DNA of 64,000 nucleotides, from positions 1,770,012 through 1,834,011 of the forward strand of contig VXBA01002143.1 of the NCBI GenBank assembly GCA_013399895.1. The letters run 5' to 3'. Shown here in pieces: positions 43,227 to 57,149 of the stretch (its first letter is position 1; every line of letters starts with the position of its first letter). A model generated the notes under the pieces. That model had not been told where the DNA came from. It was given only the letters and a program-made list of their open reading frames with translations, and did not search any database. The DNA is from Serilophus lunatus. Its lineage: Eukaryota > Chordata > Aves > Passeriformes > Eurylaimidae. Both the position numbers and the translations under genes were made by a program.

Positions 43227-46100
43227 GCAGAAAGGCCAGGAGAGAAAGGGCAGAGAGATTCTAGACTTCTCCAGGGCCTTGGAGGTGTGTGTGACTGGAT
43301 TCCAGTCTGGCTTATCACCTCCCTTTTAGGCTTTTTCTTTTATTAGGAACAATTAGATACAAGGAGGAAGGGGACAGATATCATCTTTCCTGTGTACATC
43401 CTGCAGAATAATTGCAGAGCTTTCCCAGAGCAATTTTGCATGCTCAATAAAGGGCATCTTTGGAGCCTATCAAATATCTCATCCCTTGTTGGCATACATA
43501 TGAAGGCTTGCAGCATATTTCTTCATTGCTCCCAAATGCTGGGGATAGGAAAGACAACCAAGAGTACTGAAGAGGAGGAAGAAGAGGCTTTGGAAGTAGT
43601 TCCAGGATGGTGGATGGGGTTGTGGGATGGCTTCTCACGGCTAGGACAGTAACATTGCTTCCTGAGGCATTGGTGAGAAGCTGGAGGTGACTGTGCCTGC
43701 AGCACCAGCACCCTGAGGGAGAGGGGCAACAGAGGCTGGAGCTATGAAAGCACTGAGAAACACGAGGACATGCAGGGCATTGCCACTGGTAGGTGATTAC
43801 CATAGTGAAGAGGTCAGGAAAGCCATCCAGGGGTACAGCTGGAGTGAATCCAATCCAGGTTCCTGCCAGCAAGCTGCCTGCTAGGTACGACTTTGCTCTC
43901 GGACACTAAGGACATCTCCTGGCCTGCTGCTGAAGCAGAGGGGAGTTCTCTGCCAAAAAGCACCTTTACCAATACTTCATAAGCAAGAAGGAAGGATGTT
44001 GGGTACACAAGAGACACAGCCTTGAGCTGTCCAGTACGACCTTGGACGCCGCAGCGAACATGCCATACATTAGAGGACACAGGCACAAGTCACAAAGACA
44101 TTCCCAAACCATGAAAGAATATTAGTCTAAGGGCTGTACATTGTGGAAGTGTTTTCTCTCTTGCATACATTTAGTTGCTCTATAGCTCTGTACAGCTCCC
44201 TAGGCAACAGTCTTCCCAAATGACACTGTAACAAAGCCCAAAGGTGCAAGAGCTTCTCTCATTAAAACCCTTGCCGTTGGAGCAAGCCCTCAACCCAACT
44301 GCTTAGTTCTCTATCCCATGTCTGCTAAAGTGTTTTACAAGCTGGGCAGAGGCCCTTTGCTGTAAAGGTGGATGCTTCTCAGCTGTGTTTTGTGTCAGCA
44401 GGTTGAATTGCTTTGAGATTGCAAGGTTGCCTACACGATTTTTCAATCATTGTTATTATTATTGTTACTACGCTGAAAATGTCAAAAAAGCCAAGAGCTT
44501 TAATTTGGTCTCATCTGATTCCTGAAACACCCGATACAATGTGTTAGCTGCTCAGCACATCCACCTCTGCACATCAAGTGTCTGGCGGAGCCTTAATTCA
44601 ATGCAGACTGAAGTGCCCTGAAAGCTACATCAAAGTTGTTCCTGAGGGAGGGCGGGCAGGCAGGAATCACAGTCAGTCACCTTGCTCCTGGCCTCAGAGC
44701 GGGCAGGCACACCGTGCACTCAGCTACTGGCACTCATGGCACAGTCTGTGTCCAAGGCATGCCTGCTAACAGAGAGCTTCCAGGAAACCATGGAGCAGGC
44801 ACCAACTGAAAGTGATGGAAGCCCCCGCATCCTGCTTCAATGCACGGAGAGAATGGGATTGGCAGCATGCACACCAGCAAACAGATGTGACACAGGCTGT
44901 CATGCACAGCTCTGCCAGTGGCCCCCTCCTGTCCTGTAACCCTCTCTATTACCTGAGACTGAGGTCCCCATAATCTCATACCAAGGTATCTCGTTTCAGA
45001 GTAACGAGGGCCTCCCTTCTGTGAGGTTTCTGTCGTGCTGTCTCTGTGCACCTGTCTACCAACTTGCTACATGGCCCCTATTCCTAGTCCTATTGGAGGC
45101 TACCAAGGTCAATGCCTTGCACTCTGGCTGGCTGTCCAGCAGTGCAAGCATGAACCTTCCCACATATTTTTCCCTTTTTGCACAAGATGAGATTTAAACC
45201 CAAGCAGAGGTGGGTGATCAGGCTCCTGGGTGAAGCTGTTGTACCCTGCTACACTCTCCACATACGTGCTTTGCACAAGGAAGCCTCCTCTGGGTCCAGG
45301 AAATGAGCTGAGAGCACCTGCAGAGCCTGCACCGCTCACTCTCCCCCACTCACTCACTGGGGTGCGCAGACTTCAAGTTGTCAGACGGGTATTTATTTCT
45401 TGTCATTGCTGCTCCTCTATGGTGATTCTTGGTGCTGCCCCGCTGATTTGAACATTCCTTCTCCCCAGCCGCACAGAAATGGCCCCTTAGTAGATTCCCT
45501 TAAGGAGTTACTGAGGAACCAGCAGCTTCTCTCCAGATTTGCAGCACTTTTGAGGGATTTCTTCCTAACATGCACTAGCTGCTGAGCCTACCCCTCCTCT
45601 CTCCTGGCCTTAGGCTCGATGGGTTAATCGCAGGAGGCTGAAAAAGTACTTTCCAACTCGCCTAGCAACATACACTCCAAACTCTGCTCCAGAAAACCAG
45701 CAAGTGTATCCCTCGGCAGACACACGCGTGCCAGGCTGGGGTGAAAAGGGCAGAGCACTTCCCCAGCCCGCCTGCTCTTGCCCTTTCACAATCCACCTCT
45801 GCAGAGCCCCTCATGGGGATGCCCTCTTGGAGTCCGTTCCCACCGAGGCTGCCTGTGTCCACACACAAACCCCGTCACCCCTCTGTACTTTTGCTTCCCT
45901 GGTATTTGTCACCAAGAGGAGCAAAAACCCTCTCCGGGAGCAGCGGCGTGTTCGGGATCCGCGTTTGGGTACCGCTGCTCGGAAATCCCGGCAGCGAGAT
46001 TGCCGGCTGGACACTCACCAAGGATGGGGACATCTCCCCACAGCTGGGAAATTCCAGCCTGGGAGTGGGATATCGCTCCTCTGGAAGGTGCCCGTGCCAA
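43227..46100. other. Non-coding DNA upstream of the CpG island
   Basis: A further weak MIR-like 3' end (GCTTTGAGATTGC ... TTATTATTATTG) lies at about 44.41-44.47 kb. GC content rises from about 45.9 kb. No exon supported. Confidence 0.45.
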
Positions 46101-46900
46101 GGTGCAGGGGGATGCAAGGACAGAGGCTCCCTGCGAAGCGCGGAGCCGTTTCTGGCGCTGAGCAGGGATGAAGTTCGGGGACCTCGCTGCCGGTGGCAGG
46201 GCACAGCACTCCTCCAGCGCCAAGCGCCGGGGGACCGCAAGGTCACCCCCGTATCCCCAGCGCTGCTCCTACCCCAAAAACCCTGGTGCCCGAGCGCGAG
46301 GTCTCCCGCTTACCTGGCGAGATGGGCCGGTCACGGCGGAGACACCGGGACGCCGAGCGCGGGGCGGCACCGCGCCGCGGGCTGCCGGGGGAGCATCGCC
46401 CGCCGCCGGGCCGGAGGCGTGTCCTCCCTGCGCCGTGAGATCCGGACCGGGACCGGGACCGGCCCGTCGGCGCTGTCGGCGGATGGCGGCGCCCGCCTTC
46501 AGACGGCGCCGGCGATGCGGCTACGCGCGGCGCGGAGCTGATTTAAGGCCACCCCGTGTCGGGGGTGGGGGAGCGCCGAGGGCCGCCCGCAGCGGCTCCT
46601 GCGCGCCGCGCATCCCGCGGGGCCACCTTAAGCGGGGAGGGGGCGAGAGCGGAGCCGGCGGGGGGGAAAGGAGCGGCGAGGAGGCGACCGGAGCCGGGGA
46701 AAGGGGGGAAAGCGAGCGGGGCCGGGCGCGGCCGCAGCGCTGCCCCCGCCGCCCGCAGCGGGAGGGTTCCCTGCCCCGGGCCCGGCCGCTGTTCTCCCCG
46801 CTGAAGGCGAGGGGGTGGGATTTTTCTTGTCCGTTCCGGGGGGCTCGCTGTGCTGCTAACCGGGTGCCGGAGTGATTTCTCGCTCCGACTCCACCAAGAG
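46100..46900. promoter_or_regulatory. CpG island, probable promoter
   Basis: A compact, very GC- and CpG-rich block without a TATA box. It contains long open frames on several strands, as CpG islands do by composition. It lies 18.7 kb upstream of the glucuronyltransferase start and no closer gene is visible in the window. Confidence 0.8.
46314..46500 (-). other. B3GAT1L: Candidate non-coding first exon of the glucuronyltransferase
   Basis: On the minus strand the CpG island ends in CATCTCGCCAG|GTAAGCGGG, a near-consensus donor at 46314/46313. The next plausible minus-strand acceptor linked to a gene is at 27485. The implied intron is 18.8 kb. The 5' limit of the exon is arbitrary, and this is inference without transcript data. 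Confidence 0.4.
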
Positions 46901-48001
46901 GGAGACGCTTGCCGTGGCTGTAGCCCGTAAGGGTTGGCTATCGATAGGGTGACCTAGGGGTCACAGCACAGGGACCACTGTGCCCCTGGGATCTGGTGCC
47001 TGCACTTGCTGCTTGGTTGCGCACATCGCCACCGCGTGCCTCTGTTTCCCTGAGGTACGCAAAGAGTGGTGGGGCAACCAGCAGCCGCTGGGCATTTTCT
47101 CGTTCTGGCCACATGAATAGACACAGCCAACGCTTTGTCCGGCAGCCTCTGCCTCGGAGCAGTTTATGTGGGAGCAGAGGACCGTCCCCCTGCCTGCCTC
47201 CCTTAGGAGCTGTGTCTCTCGGGCGTAAAGTCACGATGCTGCTTCAATGAAGGTGTGAAAAGCGGCTCTTCCTTTAGCCTCCCAGCTGGGGCTGGATGCG
47301 CAGAGGGCAGAAGTGAGGGCTGTCACACCTCAGCCCTGCTGCAGGAGACTTTTTCCCAGCGTTCTACTTGCACTGGGTTGTCCCTCCCTTGCTCTTCCGA
47401 GGATTGTGACAGCTATATCCCAGGAGTTTCTCCTGGAGAGGTGGCCACGGCTTTCAGCAAACCACGAGGCACAGAAAGTAGCACAGTCCCAGGCTCAGGC
47501 AGGGACTTGTTGATCAAGTTTGTTTTCAAGTATCAAAGCTCCTGCCGTGGGAGGCACTAAAGAGGGCAAAATATTTTGAGATCCTTGCTTGGCAAGTGCT
47601 CTTGGAGAAGAACAAGAGAAGTCTGTCTTCTCAGGTTAGCTGGCAGATCTTGGCCACCTTGGAAAGGCAGACATCAATCGGCGTTTTACAACCCAAATGA
47701 CATTTACAAAGTGTAACACGAGGCAAACCCCACATGGGTAAAGCAGCAGGCCAGTTCCAGTGCCTTCACTCTCCTGCTTCTCCCTTTGCCAGGGGATTCT
47801 CTGAGGCTGATGTGTTCAGGGCCCAGCAGGACTACTGCCACATTCAACACTGCTGTGCTCATGGCTGTGCCAGTACTGGCTGTATCCTTCTCCACGTCTC
47901 CCTTGGCCAGAGTGAGGCATGAATCGCCACTCTTCACCGAGTGTATTGAGGGCTGGCACTATTCTGCCTCAGCATCTCATGTTGCCCCTAACGGGAGGAA
48001 G

Positions 48002-48022
48002 CCATCCATCCATCCATCCATC
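48002..48022. repeat. (CATC)n microsatellite
   Basis: About five perfect CATC units. Confidence 0.9.
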
Positions 48023-50333
48023 TTCTGTGTTGGAAGCACAAAGTCCCCAGGTTGTACGGTCAGCCCAGAAGTGTTCTGTGTGTTCATGGCTGAAAGCCAG
48101 TATGTGGGTGTCAGGAAATGGCAAGATGCTTCCCTGCAGATGGCTCAGCAGAAGCCTGAATTACTCTTGCTCTACCAGCAGAAGCATTACCCTGCTCCAA
48201 GAATTAGCTAGCTGTGGTGCTCTGGATCTGCAGCACCTTGATTTTAGGAAAAGCTGCACAAAAGAAATTGATTGCCTGTGCCTGGAAGGAATTGAGTCTT
48301 TCAGCATTCCCCTGGAATATGACAGAGACTTTATCCTCCTGTGGCTGGAAAAGTACTTGCAGAGGAGATAATTGACTGATTATTAGCCACTGACAACTTA
48401 AGTGGTTAGTAAGTTGGAGACGATCCTCAGGTGAACACCCTAATCCTGGGACCTCTCTAGGAGAGGTTGGTTAAGGACTTTGACTTCTGTGCTGCTCTCT
48501 GGAATGCAAAAGCAAGAGGAAGTGATCAGATCCAAGGCTGCTGGAAACTCTGGAAGCCTGAACAACTCAGGCTTTGCTTACTTATGCTCCAGACTCTCCA
48601 TTTTTTTGTCCACAAGCATTGATATAACTGTTTCACTGCTACATACAAAGCCACAATTTAGTCAGTTTGTCATGGTTAGACTGGAGGAGCTGAGGGGCAG
48701 CTGTTCAGGAATAAGCTTCTTTCCCCCTATCCCTGGATCTTGGCAAAAGCTGCACACTTCTGAAATGACACTCCGTTCCAGGAAAGGTGGGTCTGTGCAG
48801 AGCCATTTTACTTGGCTGACGCAACCACAGTAGATTTACTGAAGGGGACAGTGGAGTATCCAGTGTGCTATAGTCTTCTTTATCCTTCCTGAAAGCAATG
48901 CCTGGGGCAGTTCATGTTCCTAGTGTTCCTAGTCACTGCCCTGGTAAGACCTTCCTCCTTTCACTACCACCACAGCAGTGTCCAGCACAGACAGGTGCAG
49001 CGGTCCACACTGCAGTGCTCTGGGTGGCATTTCCTTCGTGGTGTGCTGTACCTTCCTAGGCCATCTGCCCATATCTCTGCCCACATTTCCTCCACTGAAA
49101 GTATAACATGATGTAAAGCTACATGAAATCTCCATCCTGAGGTTGCCACTGAGATAAGCTCCTTCCCAAGCAGTAAGTGCTTTGAGATCCTGGGTGAGAT
49201 GCTGCTGGAGAGGGTAGCTTACTGTTGCAAACTATGTGCAATTTATTCCTACAATTTGCTTTTCTTCCTTTTTCACTGCTATGCTCTAAGGGGCCTGATG
49301 CTGTGTCAGCCTTGAGGCAGGCCCAAATACCACATCCACAGGTCTTGAAGCAGTAAGTCATAGAAGAGGAAACACTGTGGAAAATGTTCACTGACTCGTG
49401 CTGCAAAGGAGGAAGCCGTGCTTCAGCACTGTGAGTCTCCCGAGGTCTTACTCCATCTGGACTGAATGGCTGCAGCTGCTTCTCACTCTGCTGGCTCACC
49501 CCTCCTGCTGCTGCTCTTACAAGCAATGCATGGCACTGTGAGTGTCTGAGGCACCTTATAGGACTGGAGGAGTGAGTTCATGCTTCCTACTCTTTCTTTT
49601 TGGCGAGGGATTTGGCTACAGGCCAGCAGGGACCCTGCTGATGTCCTCTGCTGTGGGTATGTGTGTGATGCTGTGCTGTGGGTACCCATCTGTTAGCAGC
49701 TGTGCTGAGAACTTGCCTCTTCATTGCCCTCAAGGCAGGGGAGAAACAAGAAAAGCTGTTGCTGATTCTTGGCTGACATGGAGTATTTCATAAACAAAAG
49801 GTGAGGAAGAGCTGCCAGCAGCCCTGGAGGAAGGGGAAGAGAGGATGTGGAGGCAGGAGGGAAATCTACTGAAAAGGTCAGTCAGGAGTCATGCCCGCAG
49901 CTGACATGGCCCATGGAGCATTGTTATGTAGGGGCATCACACAGTGTCTGTAAATACAAATGTCAAAACACTGCACACATTTAGTAAAGTGAGTGAAACA
50001 CTCCCTGTGAACCTCCCTTTCTGCTGAGAGGGAGGATGAGCCCTTGAGAAGACAAGTTTTTCCCTCAAAGTCGCCTCTGAAATCCATATTTGAGGGATGT
50101 GCTGAGAGGCCAGTGGTCTTGCCTTCCAAGCTCCTCCCTGATCAGGCTACAGCATGATAGTATTTTCAGAGTTTGCTGAGCTATCCTCTGCCTAGCCCAC
50201 ACCTCTGCCCCAGGACAGACCTTCTTTCCAATTCTTTTCCTTCCTAGCCTTCTGGATGTAATGAAAGAGTGACAGCAGGGAGTGGGGAGGGGTATCAGAT
50301 GCATCTCTCCCAAGGTCCAAAGCTGCAGCAGGG

Positions 50334-50353
50334 CCTCTCTCTCTCTCTCTCTC
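50334..50353. repeat. (CT)n microsatellite
   Basis: About ten perfect CT units. Confidence 0.9.
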
Positions 50354-53300
50354 CTCATTGTAAATCTGCCTGAGAATGTGTGTGGCAGAAAAGCAGTCCT
50401 TGATCTAAAATCCATCACCCTTTGAAGAACCTGTGCTTCAGTAAAGCAGACAGCAGTTGTTGCCTGAAGAAGGCTGAAAAGCCACTCTGCAAAGCTCTGC
50501 AATTTCATTTCTCTCTCCCTTGAAGCACTAGAACTGTACACTAATCAAGCTATTTCTGCTACAAGCTGGGGAGGAAAGAAAGAGAGATTGTTAGTGTTAA
50601 TGCTATTTTTAAATACTTTGCAGACTCTTCAATAGGATGATGATGGGGACCGTATAAGGACCCAGACAGAGACAGATTGATGTGTGGTAAACACATCTGT
50701 TATTCTTCAACTGGGAGGCAGCTCTTGCAGCAGCACAACTCCAAAGGTGCAGCAAGGAGCTGCTGTGAGGGCACAGCTCTCAGCCTCCCACAGGGCTTTG
50801 GCTTGGTGCTCCCAGGGCTCTCTGCTTCTTCCTTAGCCACCTGCAAGGCACTGTTTCTGCAGAGGGGCTTCAAGCTTGCAAAACACCCCTGGGAATCAGC
50901 CTATACTTGTGCGGCATGTGTAAGGTTTGCTGTATGGATGCCAGAGCCCTCATGCACCTTCTGCGTGGGTGAAGCAATTGCCTGCTTCTGCGTGTACCTT
51001 GCACCCTAGTGATGGGGTTTATCCATGAAAGACTAGAGAAAGCCTGAGCGACTGCCTTTTCCCTAGATCCTCCTCCCCAGCAGCTAAAGAAATGCAGAAC
51101 AAAAGAAAGCCTCAAGCTTTGGTCTTACTCCAGCAGGAGGGAATGTTTCCATGTGAAGGAAAGAGAACAGGATGAGAGCGGGGAGGTGAGATGTAATGCT
51201 GTACTAATGGAGAAGTTTAAAGAAACCCAAGCTCAGGTGAAAAATTTATGTTGAACTTCCTCTAACGCCAGTAACAGGTGAGAAACTTGAAGATTCATAA
51301 ATATCACACAAAAAAGCAAACCCTTCTGGTCTCCCTGAACCATTGAGCTATTTTAACAGAGGCTCCTTGAGTACCCCAGAGTTGGCACTTAAGCATCTTG
51401 CCTCTCTGGAAAAGTTTTGCAGTGGGAAAATATGATTTGCTTTTCAATTGATTTATGAGCTATTCTTTAATGTTAAGCAGAGAGTTATATCTTGATGGTT
51501 GATTTCTATAGAATGGCTTCAAAAAGAAAGGCAACCACTGTTAAACTGTCAGCTTTAAGAATAATTTCTATTCCATTCTGTCAGTCTCATCTCCATGAAA
51601 TTCCATAATGCTTTTCCATAAAGGTAACTTCTTTTGTAAGAAACTACATCTTAAATGAGCTATCTGTTGAAAGCATAGATGGATCCTCCATCCCATTACA
51701 TCGAATTGATGCAGAAGGAGTTTTTGAAAGTGCTGTCATGGAGACCTCGACCTCCAAAAGGAGTTGCAGCCACTCAACACACACCGACCACAGCAGCTCT
51801 CTCTGCACTGCCATTCCTAACAGCCAATATTAATCTCACATCCAGAAGGATGTGAACAGCTCTGCTTTCCACAACTGCTCTACTGACAGCAATGTCAAGT
51901 CCTTTTTCCAAAAGCAGATCATGATATGTCCTTTGTCTGTTCATTCAGGGAGGTGGAGGGAGGATGGGGGTGGAGAACAGAGGGCAGTTGTCACCCAGCT
52001 CCTTGGCTATATGAGAAAGTGGCTTCTGTTTCCGAGCTTCTCTCTGCTCCACGTCTTTCATCGACATCGCATTGAACAAGACTCTCTTTTGTACGAGGGG
52101 AATGAATGGTCCGTGTAAGGGTCAAATAGCACTGCCTGCACAGGCTGGGACCTGCCTCACACAGTATGGGCTTGTCCAGGAGACACACAATTGCTGTCAG
52201 TTGTATGTGCTTCTAGAGCTGGCTCCCCTTCTGGCACTGGACACATGAGGGCAGAGTCCATGCATCCAGCCAGCCAGGGAAGGAGGCAAATGTCAGGGCA
52301 GTGCTGCCCTCTGCAACATCCAGTGCTGCATCTGTGCAACATCTAGTAACTGGGGAGGGCTTTTATGTGCTTGGTGTCCCCCCACTTGCTGGGTTAGTAC
52401 TTGGATGCAAATCTGAGCATGCCAGCAGTTTGGTGGTGTTGCAGCTGTAAAGTCCTCTATAAAAGACATACATGTGGAGCTCAGATAGGAAATTTCTCTT
52501 GTTCTGGTGGTGTTCTGATCTGGGTAATGGTTCTAATTGTGATTTTTGGTCTTTAAATGAGAGACAGCCACAAATCCCTATGGATTCTCCCAGTCATTCT
52601 CTCCTCCAACACAAGCATGCAAAGGCATCTGAAAAAGCAACAGAAGCTTTTGATTACCCTCTCCTAGAAAAGAATCTGCCTCCCACTGTAGGTTATTGAC
52701 TTGCAGAAAGATGCACAAGATGCATGCTGGTTTGCTGGTATGCACTTAGGTGTTTGTTCATCCGTGTATGGATTCCTCTATGTCAGTTACTGATGCCAGA
52801 CCTGTGAGGCTGGATAGCCAATTCTGGGCAGAACCTTTCCTTGTGGAAAGGCTGACTCTGTTGTTGAGAAAGCAGAATTTGTCAAGGCAGGGATGTACAT
52901 GATGTCAAATTTTCTTTGCAATGTCTTTTCCTCCAAGCCTGCAAGTTATTTCTCCACAAGGGGAGCTTCCACCACTCAAGTGCAGTGCTGCTTAGGTTTC
53001 TGCTTTGGAGATGGCTTGGGCATTACTGATTCAATGCATTTAACATTCCTTGCTTGCTTTCTGGAAATCTTCTGAGCGCTGTTCAGGCCAAGATGATTAC
53101 AGCTGTGCTGAATGGCACAGCAAAAAAACCCAAACAAAAAGTCAAATGCCAAGATAGGCTGTTTCCATGTCAATCAGCAGTGAAGAATGTGTCCATGGAC
53201 AAAACCAGGATATGAACAGGACAACAGACTGCAAATTTAGGTGTCTGTAGAACTCCCAGTGATTGCTATATTGTGCTGCATTAGCAGATGGAAAGGCCAC

Positions 53301-56300
53301 TGTGCTCGGGTCTTTGTTATAGACATCTTAACCTTCCAGCTGTCAGTTTTGAGTGCTTTTAATGCATGGCCAGTTACATTGGGTTTGCAATGTGAAACTC
53401 TCTGTCTAGCCTGAAATAGAGTGTTGCAAAGTAGTGCTGGGCCAATGTGATGTGACAATGAAACAACAGGGCTCAGAAAGCCTCTGGACAATCCTCTGTA
53501 TGGGATGTACTCATGCTGATGGGCTACCTTTAAGAACAAGAGGCAGTGCTACCCGACCTGAAACAGGTGGAAATACTTTGTGCAAAGAAATGGGATGAGC
53601 TTATGAGCACTGATATGGAATTCCCTTCCTCTCCATCCTCCTCCATCTGTTGACCTCATCTCAGCACTGCAGAGGCCACTCTGCGTGGGAGACTCAAACG
53701 TTAATTCAGACTTTGGGCTTGCTTGGCTCTCAGCACCTCACCCACACAAATCCTGCCAGTAGTCATTATTGTGATGTCTTCAGAGCTAATTCCAGTGAGA
53801 AATACTGGGAGAAAAATGATGAGTTCATCTAACATAATGTGCTGGCACCACATACACCTTGCACCCCCTTTTTATTTCAGTCTCATTTGTGATGGAAGTC
53901 CTCCTTGTTATTTCTGTGATTCCCATCTCAGAATCAGCAAAGGATCAGGCAGGGACATGAAATAAACATGAATGTACAAAGGCTCTGTGTATGTGTGCAT
54001 GCATGTGTGTTCACATGTGGACATATGTGCACAGTGATTCCTGTCCTGCACAAGAAGTAAAGTCAATGTTAACTCCTCAAGCAAGTCATTCTTCACCTAT
54101 CATTGCAGGTCTAATTTTGTCAGATGGCTAATTTTATCAAAAGGGCATTTATATGCAACATTTACCTAAGGAGATTTAATGGTCTTCATGACAAAAAGAG
54201 TACACACATACTTTTGTACCCTTTAAAACTTAAATATACTGGGAAATTGAATAGTGTGACAATAGAATAACAGTTATTGCTTTAGCTGTGTTATTTTAAC
54301 TCTCTCATGTGCATAGTCTGTTCTGGAATAAAAGTAATTACTCCAAAGTAAGAAAATGCTTTTATTCTAGAACACCATTTCCCTGAGGGTAAATTATACT
54401 AAAAGCAGAGAATGAACTAGTTTTCCCTGACTTACCAAACTTCAGGATGCAAAAATTGTTTTCTGATCTGCACCAGAATGGAAATCAGATTATTCTGAGA
54501 TTTTTATCCATGAAAATAAATCAGAGAAGTCAGGAAGAGTTCCTTAGCAGCCTGCTGATCAGTGTCTGCTATGGGTGGAGGATCCACAATTTGAGATCCC
54601 TTGAGTGTCTGATCAATGGATGGACACTTAACTTGGGAATTCCACTTAGAGAGAAATGTTCTAAAAACATGTTCACTGTAATAAGAGTGTGTACTGACTT
54701 CTATTGTCTTCTTTTTTATTAGTTGAAATGTCCTTGAGAAAAGCTTCATCTTTGATAAAATCCGTTGGCATTTTCCAATGAAACACTGGTTTGTTAAAAA
54801 ATTCATGACCAGCTTTAGTAGTATTAGCACAGATTTAATGGTATAATTATCTAACTATAGTTATGCTGGTCAGTTCCCTGAGGTACCGAAGCTCTAAGCT
54901 CATTTTTTCGTGTGCGTGCGAGCTCAAATGATAATGCAAGTCAAGTAATCCTCTGCCTTGAACATCGGCATCTCATCTCTCCCCTGAAACTCCACTTTCT
55001 AGCTGTGCTCAGTAGGACCTATGTGATTCTGTCTTTGCCCCCTTCTGCCATGCAGCCACCTGCCCTGCCCTTCCCTGCCTCCTCACACATATGCTAACAT
55101 CTGGAATTCTCCTGAGGCATCCGCAGACCCTCACCTTTCCAACATGTAAAATCCCCAGCCATTGCATCCCTCAGTCCTGCGCTTCGTGTTTGCAGCATTG
55201 CTAGCACCAGGACTGCTCTCAGGCTGGTGACCTTGAAGCAGCAAGCTCTGTTATCTCCTCACCAGCGTGCCTGCCCACCAGTTTGCCTTTGCCTTCCGAC
55301 TGCATCCTCCCCCTTCACAGGCACACTTTGAGCTTGTTGTAGCATCTGCTGCCCTCTCATTTGGAGTCTCACAGTGAAGGCTGCTGCCCCCAGCTAACTG
55401 TCAGTATTTATCATGACATCCCATTAGCACAATCCACACTAATGACTGTGAAAGACGCATCTATTTCCATTTTCTAAAGGGCTTCCACTGGCTGAAATAC
55501 AGCTGCAGGGTGAGGCTGGGGAGGGTAGCAGGGGCACAAATCTCCGTGTTGACAGAGCAAAGCATACATACCATTACCAAGTGCTCTTCTCCCTAGTGGC
55601 TCAGCAGCTGTCAGGGGTGAGTGAGGGATTCCTCAATTGGCAGCTCAGTGCTCAGTCGGGGCACTGCAAGGTGTGAAACGACTGAGGGAGAGGGAGGAAT
55701 CACCTCCCTTTTGCCATCTGCACGGACAGAACAGGTTTCTTGTTAACCAGACTGCAATTTTCTAAGCTGCCGTTTCTCTCTGAAGTGTCTGTTCAATCTG
55801 CAGCCGCATGCCCAGTGTGGAAGAGCCGGGAGACAGGATGCAAAAGGTTAGTACGCAGCGTGTATGTAGTGGGGAAAGGGGACAGGACTGGGGAACCATG
55901 GTGCAGCCTCTCCCTATGCTACATAGCACTCAATTCACCCCAGATGTGCAGGTCTCAAGTCCTGCAGTCTGTAAAGCTGGACTTTGATTTTTTGTCCCCA
56001 CATGGTCCCCAATGAGGAAGAATTCATTCCTCCCAGACATCCAGTACCCTTACCCACTCTTTGCCAACACCTTCTCAAACCAAATCCTGTTTGTGTCCCT
56101 TTCATCTAAACGGGACTTTACTACAAAAGAACTGAGTGACTTGTCTATCACTTTTGCCTAGAGAAAGGAAATGGGTCCATGGGAGATGCTTGTAGCTCTT
56201 GCTGTGCTGTGTCATTCTAGGCAGAGATAAGTCAGTTCTGTTGCAATGAGATCAAAAAATAAGGGCTATAAAAAATCAGGTTTGTGTTCTGGACCAAACC

Positions 56301-57149
56301 ATGATGTCTCGTAGGGTGTTTTGGTTCAGGTAAAGGTGAAAAAGCATATGGCAAGCAGGAACCCAGGGCAATCAAACATAGTAGAACTATTCCCTTCTTA
56401 GGACCTGACACCATTTTCTCTTTGTCTCTCTCACATCCCAACTCCAGAAACTCCCACCTACTGCTGGCATAGATCACTCTCTATTACCCAGCAGAGAGGC
56501 CACCATACAGGAGAAACAAAATAGAGAGAGCTTCCATCTCTGCCCTCAGGAAACTTTTCCACAACCTAGAGTAACTTTGGCCATGTAACTTACCCAGTAC
56601 TAAGTTGGAAATATCATCTTTTGCTCCTACTTATTCCAGCTTGTCTCCCTGCCTCCCTAGCAGCCTTGCCCTTTAGCTATTGATGAATAGTTGTGTTTGC
56701 TTTTGGTCATCTATTATCCCACAGATATAGATTTAACTTCTGTAATACTTGCTGTAAATTTGACCTTCTAGCCCCTGACTGGTCTCATCATTTTTCTCTG
56801 ATCTCCAGTTCCAGAAATTGCCAGAAGTGCTACAAGTAAACAGCTGATGTAAACTCTTGCCAGAGTCAGATTTTCCCCCATCTTTCTCAGACGCCCAAAG
56901 CAACAAGGACCATTTTCAGCATATTTTTGTATCAAAACCTTCTGTTTAGTTGGTGCTTCCTCTCCCTAGGACCTACGCTGTTACCAGAAACATTTTACAC
57001 ATCTTCTATTTGCCGAGTATGTGCTAGCAATATTTTAGCCTTGAGTTTTTAAAATTAATCCCATCTGGACATTTCTTGCTGAGGTTTCCAATCTCTCTCA
57101 CTCTGTTCCTTGTTTGCTTTGGTCTTCATTATTTCATCCCCAAGGATCC

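Larger units (their letters stand above)
46901..57100. other. Gene-poor DNA to the right of the CpG island
   Basis: About 10 kb with no supported exon. It contains a CATC repeat at 48002-48022 and a CT repeat at 50334-50353. Confidence 0.5.

Noticed and set aside
44380..44475. Possible third MIR-like SINE 3' end
   Set aside because: Only the short GCTTTGAGAT and ATTATTATT phrases match; the body cannot be aligned by eye, so I did not list it as an element.
45741..46875. Open frames of 235-266 codons on the plus strand at the second CpG island
   Set aside because: Arg/Pro/Gly-rich translation typical of CpG-island sequence; several overlapping frames are equally open and none has a family motif. 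The ATG at 46483 has a fair context but no downstream donor in frame that I trust.
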